A DNA stretch of 64,000 nt from Lysobacteraceae bacterium SCN 69-320. GTDB taxonomy: Bacteria; Pseudomonadota; Gammaproteobacteria; Xanthomonadales; Rhodanobacteraceae. The stretch is taken from contig MEFP01000019.1 of assembly GCA_001725155.1 (NCBI GenBank), forward strand, positions 124,001 through 188,000, in the 5' to 3' direction. This document shows, piece after piece, positions 53,124-63,075 of this stretch; the stretch's first letter is position 1, and every line of letters begins with the position of its first letter. The notes beneath the pieces were generated by a model. It did not search any database, was not told the origin of the DNA, and was given only the letters and a program-made list of their open reading frames with translations. The position numbers were made by a program, and so were the translations under genes.

Positions 53124-54563
53124 TCAGCGAACGATGCCGAAGGCCTGCGCACACCAACCGTACAACGGCCCCCAGGTGAGGCCGAGTACGAGCAATGCAA
53201 GGGCATTGACCGACAGCACGGCGCGCATCGGTGCGTCGGCCGGTCCGGCGATGACGGCCTCGCCATCCGGCTCGTCGAAGTACATGACCTTGACCACGCG
53301 CAGGTAGTAGTAGATGCCGATGATCGCGAATACCGCACCGACGACGGCCAGCCACAGGGTGCCCGGCACGGCCACGGCCTTGAGCACGAGCAGCTTGCCG
53401 AAGAAGCCGAACAGCGGCGGCACACCGGCCAGCGAGAACATGATCAGCGCCATCAGGAACGCATACCACGGCGCGCGCTGGCCCAGCCCCTTGTAATCGG
53501 AAATTTCCTCGGCTTCGAAACCGGCGCGCGACAGCAGCAGGATGATGCCGAAGGCCGCCGCCGCGGTCAGCGCATAGCTGATCGCGTAGAACATCGCCGC
53601 CGCATAGCCCTCGGGCTGGCCGTTGACCAGGCCGAGGAACAGGAAGCCGACGTGCGAGATCGTCGAGTACGCCAGCATGCGCTTGAGATTGCTCTGCATG
53701 ATGGCGGCGATGTTGCCGATTGCCAGCGACAGCACCGCGAGCAGCGCCAGCATCAGCTGCCAGTAGCCGCCGAGGCCGTCCAGGCCCGATTCGAGCAGCC
53801 GATAGGCCATGCCGAACGCGGCCAGCTTCGGCGCCGAACCGATGAACACGGTGACGGCCGTGGGCGCGCCCTGATAGACGTCGGGCAGCCACATGTGGAA
53901 CGGCGCCGCGCCGAACTTGAACGCGATGCCGACGACGACGAAGACGACGCCGAACAGCAGCAGGCCGCGCTGGGTGCTGGTCGCGGCGACCGCATGGATG
54001 GTGTTGAGGTCCAGCGAGCCGGCCGCGCCGTAGATCATCGACATGCCGTACAGCAGCATGCCCGAGGCCAGCGCACCGAGCACGAAGTACTTCATGGCGG
54101 CTTCGGACGACAGCGGCGAGTCGCGGTTCAGCGCGACCAGCGCGTACGAGGACAGCGCGAGCAGCTCCAGACCGAGATAGATCATGACGAGGTTGCCGGC
54201 CGAGACCAGCAGCATCATGCCGAGCACGGCGAACAGGCAGAGCACGTAGTACTCGCCGACGAACAGCGAACGGTCACGCAGGTACGGCCGTGCGTAGACG
54301 AACACCAGCGCGGTCGTCAGCAGCACGAAGACCTTGAGGACGGCGGCGATGCCGTCGCGCACGAACATGCCGCCGAACGCGGTCGGTTCGCCGAAATGCT
54401 GCAGCACCAGCCAGCCGGTCACGGCCAGCACGATGATGGCCAGGTAATGCGTGACGCTGCGCTGGGCCGGCTTCAGGAACAGGTCGATCAGCAGCAGCGC
54501 GCAGATCGCCAGGGTCAGGAACGACTCGGGCAGCAGGGTGAGGATGTCGGTCAGGCTGATCAT
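53124..54563 (-). CDS. nuoN: NADH-quinone oxidoreductase subunit N
   Basis: A 479-residue antiporter-like membrane subunit of complex I with about fourteen helices. Proton-channel residues are visible in the conserved Lys/Glu/His segments, for example YYVLCLFAVLGMMLLVSAGN, FKFGAAPFHMWLPDVYQGAP and LAYSTISHVGFLFLGLV. The last gene of the nuo operon, it starts 10 bases after the nuoM stop and is followed by two hairpins. Confidence 0.97.
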   Translation of the reverse strand: MISLTDILTLLPESFLTLAICALLLIDLFLKPAQRSVTHYLAIIVLAVTGWLVLQHFGEPTAFGGMFVRDGIAAVLKVFVLLTTALVFVYARPYLRDRSLFVGEYYVLCLFAVLGMMLLVSAGNLVMIYLGLELLALSSYALVALNRDSPLSSEAAMKYFVLGALASGMLLYGMSMIYGAAGSLDLNTIHAVAATSTQRGLLLFGVVFVVVGIAFKFGAAPFHMWLPDVYQGAPTAVTVFIGSAPKLAAFGMAYRLLESGLDGLGGYWQLMLALLAVLSLAIGNIAAIMQSNLKRMLAYSTISHVGFLFLGLVNGQPEGYAAAMFYAISYALTAAAAFGIILLLSRAGFEAEEISDYKGLGQRAPWYAFLMALIMFSLAGVPPLFGFFGKLLVLKAVAVPGTLWLAVVGAVFAIIGIYYYLRVVKVMYFDEPDGEAVIAGPADAPMRAVLSVNALALLVLGLTWGPLYGWCAQAFGIVR

Positions 54564-54573
54564 GGTCGGTCCT

Positions 54574-56130
54574 TCACGCGCCCTTGCTGATGACGATGTG
54601 CTTCACGAGCTCGGCGATCGGCGCATCCATGAGATTGCCCAGCGGCTGCGGCCACAGGCCGAGCAGCAGTACGGCGACGGCCAGGGTGGCCAGCACCAGG
54701 GTCTCGCGGCCGTTCATGTCCTCCAGCGCCGCGACCTGCTCGTTGGCGACTTCGCCGAAGATCACGCGCTTGACCAGCCACAGGGTGTAGGCCGCGCCGA
54801 TGATCAGGGTGAACGCAGCCAGCGCGCCGACCAGCGGGTTGTGCTGGAACGCGGCCAGGATGACCCAGAACTCGCCGACGAAGCCGCTGGTGCCGGGCAG
54901 GCCGCAGTTGGCCATAGCGAACAGCACGAACAGCGTGGCGAAGCGCGGCATCGTGTTCACGACGCCGCCGTAGTCGCGGATCATGCGTGTGTGCATGCGG
55001 TCGTACAGCACGCCGACGCTGGCGAACATGGCGCCGGAGATGAAGCCGTGCGAGATCATCTGCACCATGGCGCCCTGGATGCCGACGGCCGCGCCCGAGG
55101 CGTTGCCGCTGCGCGCCAACGCCAGCGAGATGAACACGCCCAAGGTGACGAAACCCATGTGCGCGATCGACGAATAGGCGATCAGCTTCTTCATGTCTTC
55201 CTGCACCAGCGCGACGTAGCCGACGTAGACGACGGCGATCAGCGACATGGCGATGACGAGCCAGGCGTATTCCATGCTCGCGTCGGGCACGATCGGCAGC
55301 GAGAAACGGATGAAGCCGTAGCCGCCGATCTTCAGCATGATCGCGGCCAGCACGACCGAACCACCGGTCGGCGCCTCGACGTGGGCGTCGGGCAACCAGG
55401 TATGCACCGGCCACATCGGCACCTTGACCGCGAACGCGATCAGGAACGCGAAGAACAGCCAGGCCTGTTCCTTGGCGCTCAGACCCACCTTGGCCAGCTC
55501 GGCCAGTTCGAACGTGCCGGTCTTGAAGTACAGATACAGCAGTCCGATCAGCATGAAGATCGAACCGAAGAACGTGTAGATGAAGAACTTCAGGGTCGCG
55601 TAGACGCGCCGCGCGCCGCCCCAGACGCCGATCAGAATGAACATCGGGATCAGCATGCCTTCGAAGAAGACATAGAACAGCAGCGCATCGAGTGCACAGA
55701 ACACGCCGATCATCAGGCCTTCCAGCACGAGCATCGCGGCCATGTACTGGGCGACCTTCTTCTCGACCGAGCCCCAGCCGAGGATCACGACGAGCACGCT
55801 CGTGAACGTGGTCAGCAGCACCAGCGCGACCGAGATGCCGTCGACGCCGAGGTGATAGCGCACGCTCAGCGTTTCGATCCAGAGCAGGTTTTCCTGCAGC
55901 TGCATGTTCTTGAACAGGCCGGGATCGGCCGCGCCGCGCGCGGCGGCGTCGGCGATGCCGTGGTTGAACGCCGACAGCATGACGAGGCTGACGAGGAAGG
56001 TCGCCGCGGCGACCGCCAGCGCGATGCGTCGCGCGAGGTCGGCGCGCTTGTCGCCGGCGAGCAGCACCGGTATGGCGCCGAGGATGGGCAGCCAGATCAG
56101 CAGGCTAAGCAAAGGCCAGTTTGCAAACAT
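54574..56130 (-). CDS. nuoM: NADH-quinone oxidoreductase subunit M
   Basis: A 518-residue antiporter-like subunit. Typical segments are VLLTTFTSVLVVILGW, FYVFFEGMLIPMFILIGVWG (channel Glu), KVPMWPVHTWLPDAHVEAPT and LIAYSSIAHMGFVTLGVF. It transfers protons across the membrane arm of complex I. It starts 24 bases after nuoL and precedes nuoN. Confidence 0.97.
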   Translation of the reverse strand: MFANWPLLSLLIWLPILGAIPVLLAGDKRADLARRIALAVAAATFLVSLVMLSAFNHGIADAAARGAADPGLFKNMQLQENLLWIETLSVRYHLGVDGISVALVLLTTFTSVLVVILGWGSVEKKVAQYMAAMLVLEGLMIGVFCALDALLFYVFFEGMLIPMFILIGVWGGARRVYATLKFFIYTFFGSIFMLIGLLYLYFKTGTFELAELAKVGLSAKEQAWLFFAFLIAFAVKVPMWPVHTWLPDAHVEAPTGGSVVLAAIMLKIGGYGFIRFSLPIVPDASMEYAWLVIAMSLIAVVYVGYVALVQEDMKKLIAYSSIAHMGFVTLGVFISLALARSGNASGAAVGIQGAMVQMISHGFISGAMFASVGVLYDRMHTRMIRDYGGVVNTMPRFATLFVLFAMANCGLPGTSGFVGEFWVILAAFQHNPLVGALAAFTLIIGAAYTLWLVKRVIFGEVANEQVAALEDMNGRETLVLATLAVAVLLLGLWPQPLGNLMDAPIAELVKHIVISKGA

Positions 56131-56154
56131 TGTCGTTATTCCCTTTGCGTCCGC

Positions 56155-58215
56155 TCAGCGCGCCGCCATCCACAGACCGCCGAGCAGCACGATCAGGCCG
56201 AGGATCATCGCGAAGGCGTAGTGATACAGGTAGCCCGACTGCACGCGGCGCACGGTCGCGGCGATGCGCTGCACCAGCGCGGCCGAGCCGTTGACGATGC
56301 CGTCGTCGATGACGGCCACGTCGCCGCCGCGCCAGAGACCGCGGCCGAGCTTGAGACCGCCGCGGGCGAAGATCGCGAAATACAGGTCGTCGATGCCGTA
56401 CTTGTTCTGCAGCAGGCGATAGATCGGCGCGAACAGCTTCGCCGCGCGATCGGCAATGGCCTGGTTGAACAGGTAGACGTAGGTCGCCACGGCGAAGCCG
56501 GCGACGGCGAACCAGAACGGCAGCCCCATCAGGCCGTGCAGCAGCATCGCGCCCGGGCCGTGCCATTCGTGGGCCAGTTCGGCCAGCGGACCGCCTTCCT
56601 TGACGACGATGGCGCCGGCGAAGAAATCGCCGAACAGCATCGGGCCTATGGTCAGCCAACCGATCACGACCGACGGGATCGCGAGCAGGATCAGCGGCAG
56701 GGTCACGACCCACGGCGACTCGTGCGGCGCGTGTTCCAGATGACCCGGTTCGTGGTGGCCGTGGTCGTCGGCGTCATCCTCACCATGCGCATCGGCATGC
56801 GCGTCGTGATGGCCGTGGCCATGCGCCTTGTGCTCGACGACGAAGCGCTCCTTGCCGTGATAGGTCAGGTAGATCAGGCGGAAGCTGTACAGCGCGGTCA
56901 CGAACACGCCGATCAGCACGCAGAAATAGGCATAGCCCGAACCGAAGCGGTGCGATTCGTGCACGGCCTCGATGATCGCGTCCTTGGAAAAGAAGCCCGA
57001 GAAGCCCGGGAAGCCGGTCAGCGCGAGCGTGCCGATCCAGCCCGTGATGAACGTGATCGGCATGTACTTCTTCAGGCCGCCCATGTAGCGCATGTCCTGC
57101 TCATGGTGCATCGCGATGATGACCGAGCCGGCGCCAAGGAACAGCAGCGCCTTGAAGAACGCATGCGTCATCAGGTGGAAGATCGCGGCCGAATAGGCCG
57201 ACACGCCGAGCGCGACCGTCATGTAGCCGAGCTGCGACAGCGTCGAATAGGCCACGACGCGCTTGATATCGTTCTGCACGATGCCGATCAGGCCCGTGAA
57301 CAGCGCCGTCGTCGCGCCGATGACCAGAACGAAGGACAGCGCGGTCTCCGACAGCTCGTACAGCGGCGACATGCGCGCGACCATGAAGATGCCGGCGGTC
57401 ACCATCGTCGCCGCGTGGATCAGCGCCGAGATCGGGGTCGGACCTTCCATCGAATCCGGCAGCCAGACGTGCAGCGGCACCTGCGCCGACTTGCCCATCG
57501 CGCCGATGAACAGCAGCACGCCGATGACGGTGGCGGCCTGCCACGGATGGCCGGCGATGATTTCGAGGGTGCGGCCGGTCAGGGTCGCGTCGGCCGAAGC
57601 GAACACGGTCGCGTAGTCGAGCGAGCCGAAGCAGAACAGCACCGCGGCGATGCCGAGCAGGAAGCCGAAGTCGCCGACGCGGTTGACCAGGAACGCCTTC
57701 ATGTTGGCGAAGATCGCGCTGGGCCGCTTGAACCAGAAGCCGATCAGCAGGTACGAGACCAGGCCGACCGCTTCCCAGCCGAAGAACAGCTGCATGAAGT
57801 TGTTGCTCATGACCAGCATGAGCATCGAGAACGTGAACAGCGAGATGTAGCTGAAGAAACGCTGGTAGCCCGGGTCGTCGCGCATGTAGCCGATCGTGTA
57901 GACGTGCACGAGCAGCGACACCGAGGTGACCACGACCATCATGACCGCGGTCAGGCGGTCGACGAGAAAGCCGACATGGGCGCTGAGCTTGCCGACTTCG
58001 AACCAGGTGTAGAGGTTCTCGTTGAACACGCCCCAGCCGCCGGTGGACAGCTGGTACAGCGCATAGCAGGAAAGCACGAACGACACGGCGACGCCGGCGA
58101 TCGTGACCGTATGCGCGCCGGCGCGGCCGACCCGCCGGCCGAACAGGCCCGCGACGATCGCGCCGACCAGCGGCGCGAGGGCGATGACGAGGAGAATGAG
58201 CTTGGGCGTGATCAT
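56155..58215 (-). CDS. nuoL: NADH-quinone oxidoreductase subunit L
   Basis: A 686-residue distal antiporter-like subunit, with the long lateral amphipathic helix expected in the C-terminal part. FFGWEAVGLVSYLLIGFW, KSAQVPLHVWLPDSMEGPTP and RVVAYSTLSQLGYMTVALGV are conserved channel and helix-breaking regions. A His- and Asp-rich insertion (about residues 460-500, with HGHGHHDAHADAHGEDDAD) occupies a loop between membrane helices; this segment is highly variable among relatives. The gene follows nuoK after 7 bases. Confidence 0.97.
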   Translation of the reverse strand: MITPKLILLVIALAPLVGAIVAGLFGRRVGRAGAHTVTIAGVAVSFVLSCYALYQLSTGGWGVFNENLYTWFEVGKLSAHVGFLVDRLTAVMMVVVTSVSLLVHVYTIGYMRDDPGYQRFFSYISLFTFSMLMLVMSNNFMQLFFGWEAVGLVSYLLIGFWFKRPSAIFANMKAFLVNRVGDFGFLLGIAAVLFCFGSLDYATVFASADATLTGRTLEIIAGHPWQAATVIGVLLFIGAMGKSAQVPLHVWLPDSMEGPTPISALIHAATMVTAGIFMVARMSPLYELSETALSFVLVIGATTALFTGLIGIVQNDIKRVVAYSTLSQLGYMTVALGVSAYSAAIFHLMTHAFFKALLFLGAGSVIIAMHHEQDMRYMGGLKKYMPITFITGWIGTLALTGFPGFSGFFSKDAIIEAVHESHRFGSGYAYFCVLIGVFVTALYSFRLIYLTYHGKERFVVEHKAHGHGHHDAHADAHGEDDADDHGHHEPGHLEHAPHESPWVVTLPLILLAIPSVVIGWLTIGPMLFGDFFAGAIVVKEGGPLAELAHEWHGPGAMLLHGLMGLPFWFAVAGFAVATYVYLFNQAIADRAAKLFAPIYRLLQNKYGIDDLYFAIFARGGLKLGRGLWRGGDVAVIDDGIVNGSAALVQRIAATVRRVQSGYLYHYAFAMILGLIVLLGGLWMAAR

Positions 58216-58222
58216 CGGAAGC

Positions 58223-58528
58223 TTATCCCTTCATCGAATCTATTTCGGCCACATTGATCGTGCTGCGGTTGCGGAACAGCACGACGAGGATGGCCAGACC
58301 GATGGCGGACTCCGCCGCGGCGACCGTCAGAATGAAGAACACGAACACCTGCCCCGACGGATCGCCCAGGTAGCGGCTGAACGCGACGAAATTCATGTTG
58401 ACGGCGAGCAGCATCAGCTCGATCGCCATCAGCAGCACGATGACGTTCTTGCGGTTGATGAAGATGCCGGCGACGGAGATGCAGAACAGGATCGTGCCCA
58501 GCACGATGAAATGCGCGAGCGAGATCAT
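58223..58528 (-). CDS. nuoK: NADH-quinone oxidoreductase subunit K
   Basis: 101 residues with three helices. The conserved membrane glutamates lie in [20 protein letters not shown] and [16 protein letters not shown], and [19 protein letters not shown] supplies the third helix. These residues are part of the central proton pathway of complex I. The start overlaps the nuoJ stop by four bases. Confidence 0.97.
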   Translation of the reverse strand: MISLAHFIVLGTILFCISVAGIFINRKNVIVLLMAIELMLLAVNMNFVAFSRYLGDPSGQVFVFFILTVAAAESAIGLAILVVLFRNRSTINVAEIDSMKG

Positions 58529-59139
58529 GGGGATTCTCCGGTCGACGGGGCTTCGCTGGCCATCTTGACGACGCGCAGGCGCTCGTCGCGCTGCACCAGC
58601 ACCTGCTGGCCCGGCTTCTGCGAACGCACGCCGCCGCGCTTGCGCAGGGTCAGCGTGACTGCGGCGATCAGCGCGACGGTCAGGATCAGCGCGGCAACTT
58701 CGAACGGCAGCAGGAACTGGGTGAACAGCGCCTTGCCGAGCCAGCTCGTGTTGCTGCCGGCGGCCAGGGCCGGATTCTCCGGCAGCGGCACCGCCTGCAG
58801 CGCGCGCACGCCGATCAGGCTCAGCATCTCGGCAAGCATGACCACGGCGACGACGACGCCGACCGGCAGGAAGCGGATGAAGCCTTCGCGCACCGCCTCC
58901 TCTTTGATGTCGAGCATCATGACCACGAACAGGAACAGCACCATCACGGCGCCGACGTAGACCACGATCAGGGCCAGGCCCAGGAACTCGGCCTCGGCCA
59001 GGATCCAGATGCTCGCGGCGGTGAAGAACGTCAGTACCAGGCAGAGTGCCGCGTGCACCGAGTTCTTCACGGTGATCACGGCCAGCGCGGAAGCGACGAG
59101 CACCGCGGCGAAGGCGTAGAACAGTATCTGTTGCGTCAT
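58525..59139 (-). CDS. nuoJ: NADH-quinone oxidoreductase subunit J
   Basis: 204 residues with five helices: [58 protein letters not shown] (the NuoJ signature helix that changes conformation during turnover), and two more. A cytoplasmic tail of about 35 polar residues follows. ATG 59139 lies 20 bases after the nuoI stop. Confidence 0.96.
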   Translation of the reverse strand: MTQQILFYAFAAVLVASALAVITVKNSVHAALCLVLTFFTAASIWILAEAEFLGLALIVVYVGAVMVLFLFVVMMLDIKEEAVREGFIRFLPVGVVVAVVMLAEMLSLIGVRALQAVPLPENPALAAGSNTSWLGKALFTQFLLPFEVAALILTVALIAAVTLTLRKRGGVRSQKPGQQVLVQRDERLRVVKMASEAPSTGESP

Positions 59140-59159
59140 CGGGGCGTTCTCCTGCGCGC

Positions 59160-59651
59160 TCAGCGATAGGCCGCGTCTTGCGCGCGTGCGGCCGCGATCT
59201 GGGCTTCGTAACGATCGCCCAGAGCCAGCAGCTTCTCCTTGGTCAGGATGTTCTCGCCGCGCTTTTCGAAGTGGTATTCGTGGATGTCGGTCTCGACGAT
59301 GGAGTCGACCGGGCAGGACTCTTCGCAGAAGCCGCAGAAGATGCACTTGAACAGGTCGATCTCGTAGCGCGTCGTGCGGCGCTGGCCGTCGCTGGCGCGC
59401 GGCGCCGCGTCGATCGTGATGGCCAGGGCCGGGCAGACCGCCTCGCAGAGCTTGCAGGCGATGCAGCGCTCTTCGCCGTTCGGATAGCGGCGCAGCGCGT
59501 GCAGGCCGCGGAAGCGATTCGACTTCGGAATCTTTTCCATCGGGTACTGCATGGTGTACTTCGGCTTGACGAAGTACTTGCCGGTGACCCAGAGGCCCTG
59601 CAGCAGTTCGAGCAGGAACAGGCTCTTGATATAGCGGACGACGCGGTTCAC
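59160..59651 (-). CDS. nuoI: NADH-quinone oxidoreductase subunit I
   Basis: 163 residues from GTG 59651, which overlaps the nuoH stop (GTGA). It carries two [4Fe-4S] clusters, N6a and N6b, in [16 protein letters not shown] and [18 protein letters not shown]. The N-terminal amphipathic part ([20 protein letters not shown]) docks it to the membrane arm. It passes electrons towards cluster N2. Confidence 0.97.
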   Translation of the reverse strand: MNRVVRYIKSLFLLELLQGLWVTGKYFVKPKYTMQYPMEKIPKSNRFRGLHALRRYPNGEERCIACKLCEAVCPALAITIDAAPRASDGQRRTTRYEIDLFKCIFCGFCEESCPVDSIVETDIHEYHFEKRGENILTKEKLLALGDRYEAQIAAARAQDAAYR

Positions 59652-60712
59652 GGATTCACTCCCGGGCCGATGGTCACGCCGCCGAAGAAGGCGAGGCAGC
59701 CGGCCACGAAGATCCAGGCGATGGTGATCGGGATGAACACCTTCCAGCCCAGACGCATGATCTGGTCGTAGCGGTAGCGCGGGAACGTCGCGCGGAACCA
59801 GAGGAACAGGAAGGCCATGCCGAAGGCCTTGGCGAACAGCCACCACCAGCCCGGCGCCGACAGCGGTCCGAGGTGCCAGCCCTGGAACGGCGAAAGCCAG
59901 CCGCCGAGGAACAGCACCGAGGACAGGAACGCGACCAGGATCATGTTGGCGTATTCGGCCAGGAAGAAGATCGCGAAGGCCGAGCCGGAATATTCGACGT
60001 GGAAGCCGGCGACGATTTCCGATTCGCCTTCGGCCACGTCGAACGGCGCGCGGTTGGTTTCGGCGACGCCCGAGATGAAATAGATCACGAACATCGGCGC
60101 GAGCGGCAGCCAGAACCACTCGAACAGGCCCTTGCTGCCGGCCTGCGCGTTGACGATGTCGGACAGATTCAGACTGCCGCAGAGGATCAGCACGCTGACC
60201 AGCGCCATGCCCATGGCGATTTCATACGACACGACCTGCGCGGCCGAACGCATCGCGCCGAGGAAGGCATATTTGGAGTTGGACGCCCAGCCCGCGAGGA
60301 TGATGCCGTAGACGCCGAGCGAGGTCATCGCCAGCAGATAGAGCAGACCCGCGTTCGCGTTCGACCAGGCCATCCGGTTGCCGATCGGCACGACGGCCCA
60401 GGCGGCCATGGCCGGGGTCAGTGCGAGCAGCGGCGCGAGATAGAACAGGAAACGGCTAGCCTTTTCGGGAACCGTGATTTCCTTGAACAGCAGCTTGAAC
60501 ACATCGGCGAAGGCCTGGGCCAGTCCCATCGGACCGACCTGGTTCGGTCCGAGGCGCACATGCATCCAGCCGATGACCTTGCGTTCCCACCAGACGTACA
60601 TCGCCACCGAAATGATCAGCGGCAGCAGCGGCAGCAGGATCAGGCCGATGACCAGCGACAGGTTCGGCCAGTCGTGGATGAAGTTGTTGAGCAGCGCGAT
60701 CAGAGAGTCCAT
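59648..60712 (-). CDS. nuoH: NADH-quinone oxidoreductase subunit H
   Basis: A 354-residue membrane subunit with about eight helices forming the quinone chamber with NuoB and Nuo[21 protein letters not shown], the strongly conserved [20 protein letters not shown] and [20 protein letters not shown] are diagnostic. It begins 4 bases after the nuoG stop. Confidence 0.97.
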   Translation of the reverse strand: MDSLIALLNNFIHDWPNLSLVIGLILLPLLPLIISVAMYVWWERKVIGWMHVRLGPNQVGPMGLAQAFADVFKLLFKEITVPEKASRFLFYLAPLLALTPAMAAWAVVPIGNRMAWSNANAGLLYLLAMTSLGVYGIILAGWASNSKYAFLGAMRSAAQVVSYEIAMGMALVSVLILCGSLNLSDIVNAQAGSKGLFEWFWLPLAPMFVIYFISGVAETNRAPFDVAEGESEIVAGFHVEYSGSAFAIFFLAEYANMILVAFLSSVLFLGGWLSPFQGWHLGPLSAPGWWWLFAKAFGMAFLFLWFRATFPRYRYDQIMRLGWKVFIPITIAWIFVAGCLAFFGGVTIGPGVNP

Positions 60713-60716
60713 GCGC

Positions 60717-63062
60717 TTATGCCTTGCTGATGCTGAGTTCGGCGCCGTAAGCCGGCAGCGCTGCGGTCTCGACGTAGGCGGCCTCGATCCACGCGCCGCC
60801 GCGCGGTACGTCGTGGGTCACGACGACCGGCAACGTGGCCGTGCCGGCGGCGCCGCTGATCCTGACCATGCTGCCGTGCTCGACGCCGAGCGCGGCCGCA
60901 TCCTGCGGATGAAGGCCCAGCCCTGCCCCGCTGTTCAGCGGATGCGCCTGCAGCGCGGCAGCGCGGCGCACGACGGCGTCGCTGCGATAGATCGGCACCG
61001 TCGCGATGCGCACAAGGCCCTTGGCGTCCTGACGACCGGCGATCTTGGCCTGCACCTGCGGCGCGATCGCCGCAGTGCGCGCGGCCAGCACGGCGCGCAG
61101 TTCGGCCAGTTCGGTGAACTCGAAGCCGGCGGCGCCGAGCTTGCCGCCGAGCGCGCGCAGCACCTTCCAGCCTGGGCGCGCTTCGCCGGGCGCCTTCGCG
61201 CCGGCGCCGACGCTCTGCGTCAGGCCGTTGAGATTGACCAGGGTCGCGTCGGTTTCCGGCAGCGCGGCAATGGGCAGAATGACGGTCGCGACGGCCTTGA
61301 GCGCATCGCTGGCGAACGCGCTGAACGCGACGACGACGTCGGCCTTGGCCAGCGAGGTCATCGCCAGGCCACCGTCGCCGAAGTCGTACGGCGGTTCGGC
61401 GCCGTACAGCAGATAGCCCTTGCGCGGCAGCGCGAGCATCGTGCGCGCATCCAGGCCGCCGGCGGCAGGCACGACGCCGTGGCGCGTCAGGCCCAGCGCA
61501 TTGGCGCCCAGCGGCACTTCGTTGTAGCCCGAGTCGGTGGCCAGCGCGACGAAGCGCGCACAGGCGCGCAGCAGCGACGCCTGCGGATGCATCGCAGCGG
61601 CTTCGCCGAAGATCAGCACCGACGAGGCGGCGTCCTTCAGCGACCTGGCCAGCGCGCGCGCCGCGTCGTCGGTCGTCGCCGAAGCGAGCAGCGCGGCCAG
61701 CTCAGCCGGGGCTTCGCCGCCGAGCTCCAGCGCGGCCTTGGCCAGCTTGACGGCTTCGTCGGCCAGCGCGGCCGGCGCGAGCACGAGCGAGCTCGCCAGC
61801 GCATAGTTCAGATCGAACGCGATCGGATTCAGCGCATGCACCCTGGCGCCGCGCCTGGCCGCCTTGCGCACGCGATGGTTCACGAGCGGCAGCTCGTGGC
61901 GCAGGTTGCTGCCGAGCAGCAGCACGGCACCGGCCTTCTCGATTTCCTCCAGCGGGGTGGCGAAGCCGAAGCCCGCCGCAGCGTCGCTGAAGTCGAGCTG
62001 GCGCAGACGATGGTCGATGTGCTTGGAACCCAGCGCGCGCACGAGTTCGGCCAGCAGGTGGCCTTCCTCGTTCGACGTCGCCGGATGCACCAGCGCACCG
62101 AGATCGTCGCCGCGCACGGTCTTGAACTGAGCGACCGCGGCGTTCAGCGCCTCGTCCCAGCCCACCGCGGTCCATTCGCCGTTCTTCTTGAGCAGCGGCT
62201 GGGTCGCACGGTCGGCCGCGTACAGGCCCTGGTGGCTGTAGCGGTCGCGGTCCGACAGCCAGCACTCGTTGACGGCTTCGTTGTCGCGCGGCACGTGGCG
62301 CAGCACTTCACCGCGGCGCGTATGCAGCCAGAGGTTGGAGCCCTGCGCGTCGTGATAGCCGACGCTTTCGCGCGCGATGAGCTCCCAGGCGCGGGCCTGG
62401 AAGCGGAACGGCTTGTTCGTCAGGGCGCCGACCGGGCAGACGTCGATGATGTTGCCGCCGATCTCGCTCTGGATCGTCCTGCCGACGTAAGTGCCGATCT
62501 CGAGGTTCTCGCCGCGGTTCATGCCGCCGAGTTCGTAGGTGCCGGCGACGTCGCTGACGAAACGCACGCAGCGCGTGCACTGGATGCAGCGCGTCATCTC
62601 GGTCGCGATCAGCGGACCGATGTCCTCGTCGGCGACGGCGCGCTTGCGCTCGACGAAGCGGCTGACCGAGCGGCCGTAGCCCATCGAGACATCCTGCAGC
62701 TCGCACTCGCCGCCCTGATCGCAGATCGGGCAGTCCAGCGGGTGATTGATCAGCAGGAATTCCATGACGTTGCGCTGCGAGTTCAGCGCCTTCTGCGAGC
62801 GCGTCAGCACCTTCATGCCTTCCATGACCGGCGTGGCGCAGGCCGGCATCGGCTTGGGCGACTTCTCGACCTCGACCAGGCACATGCGGCAGTTGGCCGC
62901 GATCGGCAGCTTGTCGTGGTAGCAGAAACGCGGGATCGGCACGCCGGCCTTGTCGGCGGCATGGATGATCATCGAGCCTTTCGGCGCGGTCATGGCCTTG
63001 CCGTCGATCTCGATGTTGACGTGATCCGGCGGCGTGTTCGGGTTGACGGGCTGGGCGCTCAT
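60717..63062 (-). CDS. nuoG: NADH-quinone oxidoreductase subunit G
   Basis: 781 residues from ATG 63062. The N-terminal ferredoxin-like part binds a [2Fe-2S] cluster and [4Fe-4S] clusters: [27 protein letters not shown], the His-containing N5-type site before it, and CIQCTRC with DVCPVGAL for N4. The large C-terminal region has the molybdopterin-oxidoreductase fold ([29 protein letters not shown]) without a cofactor. It carries electrons from NuoF/NuoE towards NuoI. It starts 13 bases after the nuoF stop. Confidence 0.97.
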   Translation of the reverse strand: MSAQPVNPNTPPDHVNIEIDGKAMTAPKGSMIIHAADKAGVPIPRFCYHDKLPIAANCRMCLVEVEKSPKPMPACATPVMEGMKVLTRSQKALNSQRNVMEFLLINHPLDCPICDQGGECELQDVSMGYGRSVSRFVERKRAVADEDIGPLIATEMTRCIQCTRCVRFVSDVAGTYELGGMNRGENLEIGTYVGRTIQSEIGGNIIDVCPVGALTNKPFRFQARAWELIARESVGYHDAQGSNLWLHTRRGEVLRHVPRDNEAVNECWLSDRDRYSHQGLYAADRATQPLLKKNGEWTAVGWDEALNAAVAQFKTVRGDDLGALVHPATSNEEGHLLAELVRALGSKHIDHRLRQLDFSDAAAGFGFATPLEEIEKAGAVLLLGSNLRHELPLVNHRVRKAARRGARVHALNPIAFDLNYALASSLVLAPAALADEAVKLAKAALELGGEAPAELAALLASATTDDAARALARSLKDAASSVLIFGEAAAMHPQASLLRACARFVALATDSGYNEVPLGANALGLTRHGVVPAAGGLDARTMLALPRKGYLLYGAEPPYDFGDGGLAMTSLAKADVVVAFSAFASDALKAVATVILPIAALPETDATLVNLNGLTQSVGAGAKAPGEARPGWKVLRALGGKLGAAGFEFTELAELRAVLAARTAAIAPQVQAKIAGRQDAKGLVRIATVPIYRSDAVVRRAAALQAHPLNSGAGLGLHPQDAAALGVEHGSMVRISGAAGTATLPVVVTHDVPRGGAWIEAAYVETAALPAYGAELSISKA

Positions 63063-63075
63063 GCGTCGTTCGTCC

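Noticed and set aside
54451-58257. A 1268-codon plus-strand open frame opposite nuoL, nuoM and nuoN
   Set aside because: Its product is His/Gln/Asp-rich low-complexity sequence mirroring membrane-protein codons on the other strand; there is no start signal or family match.
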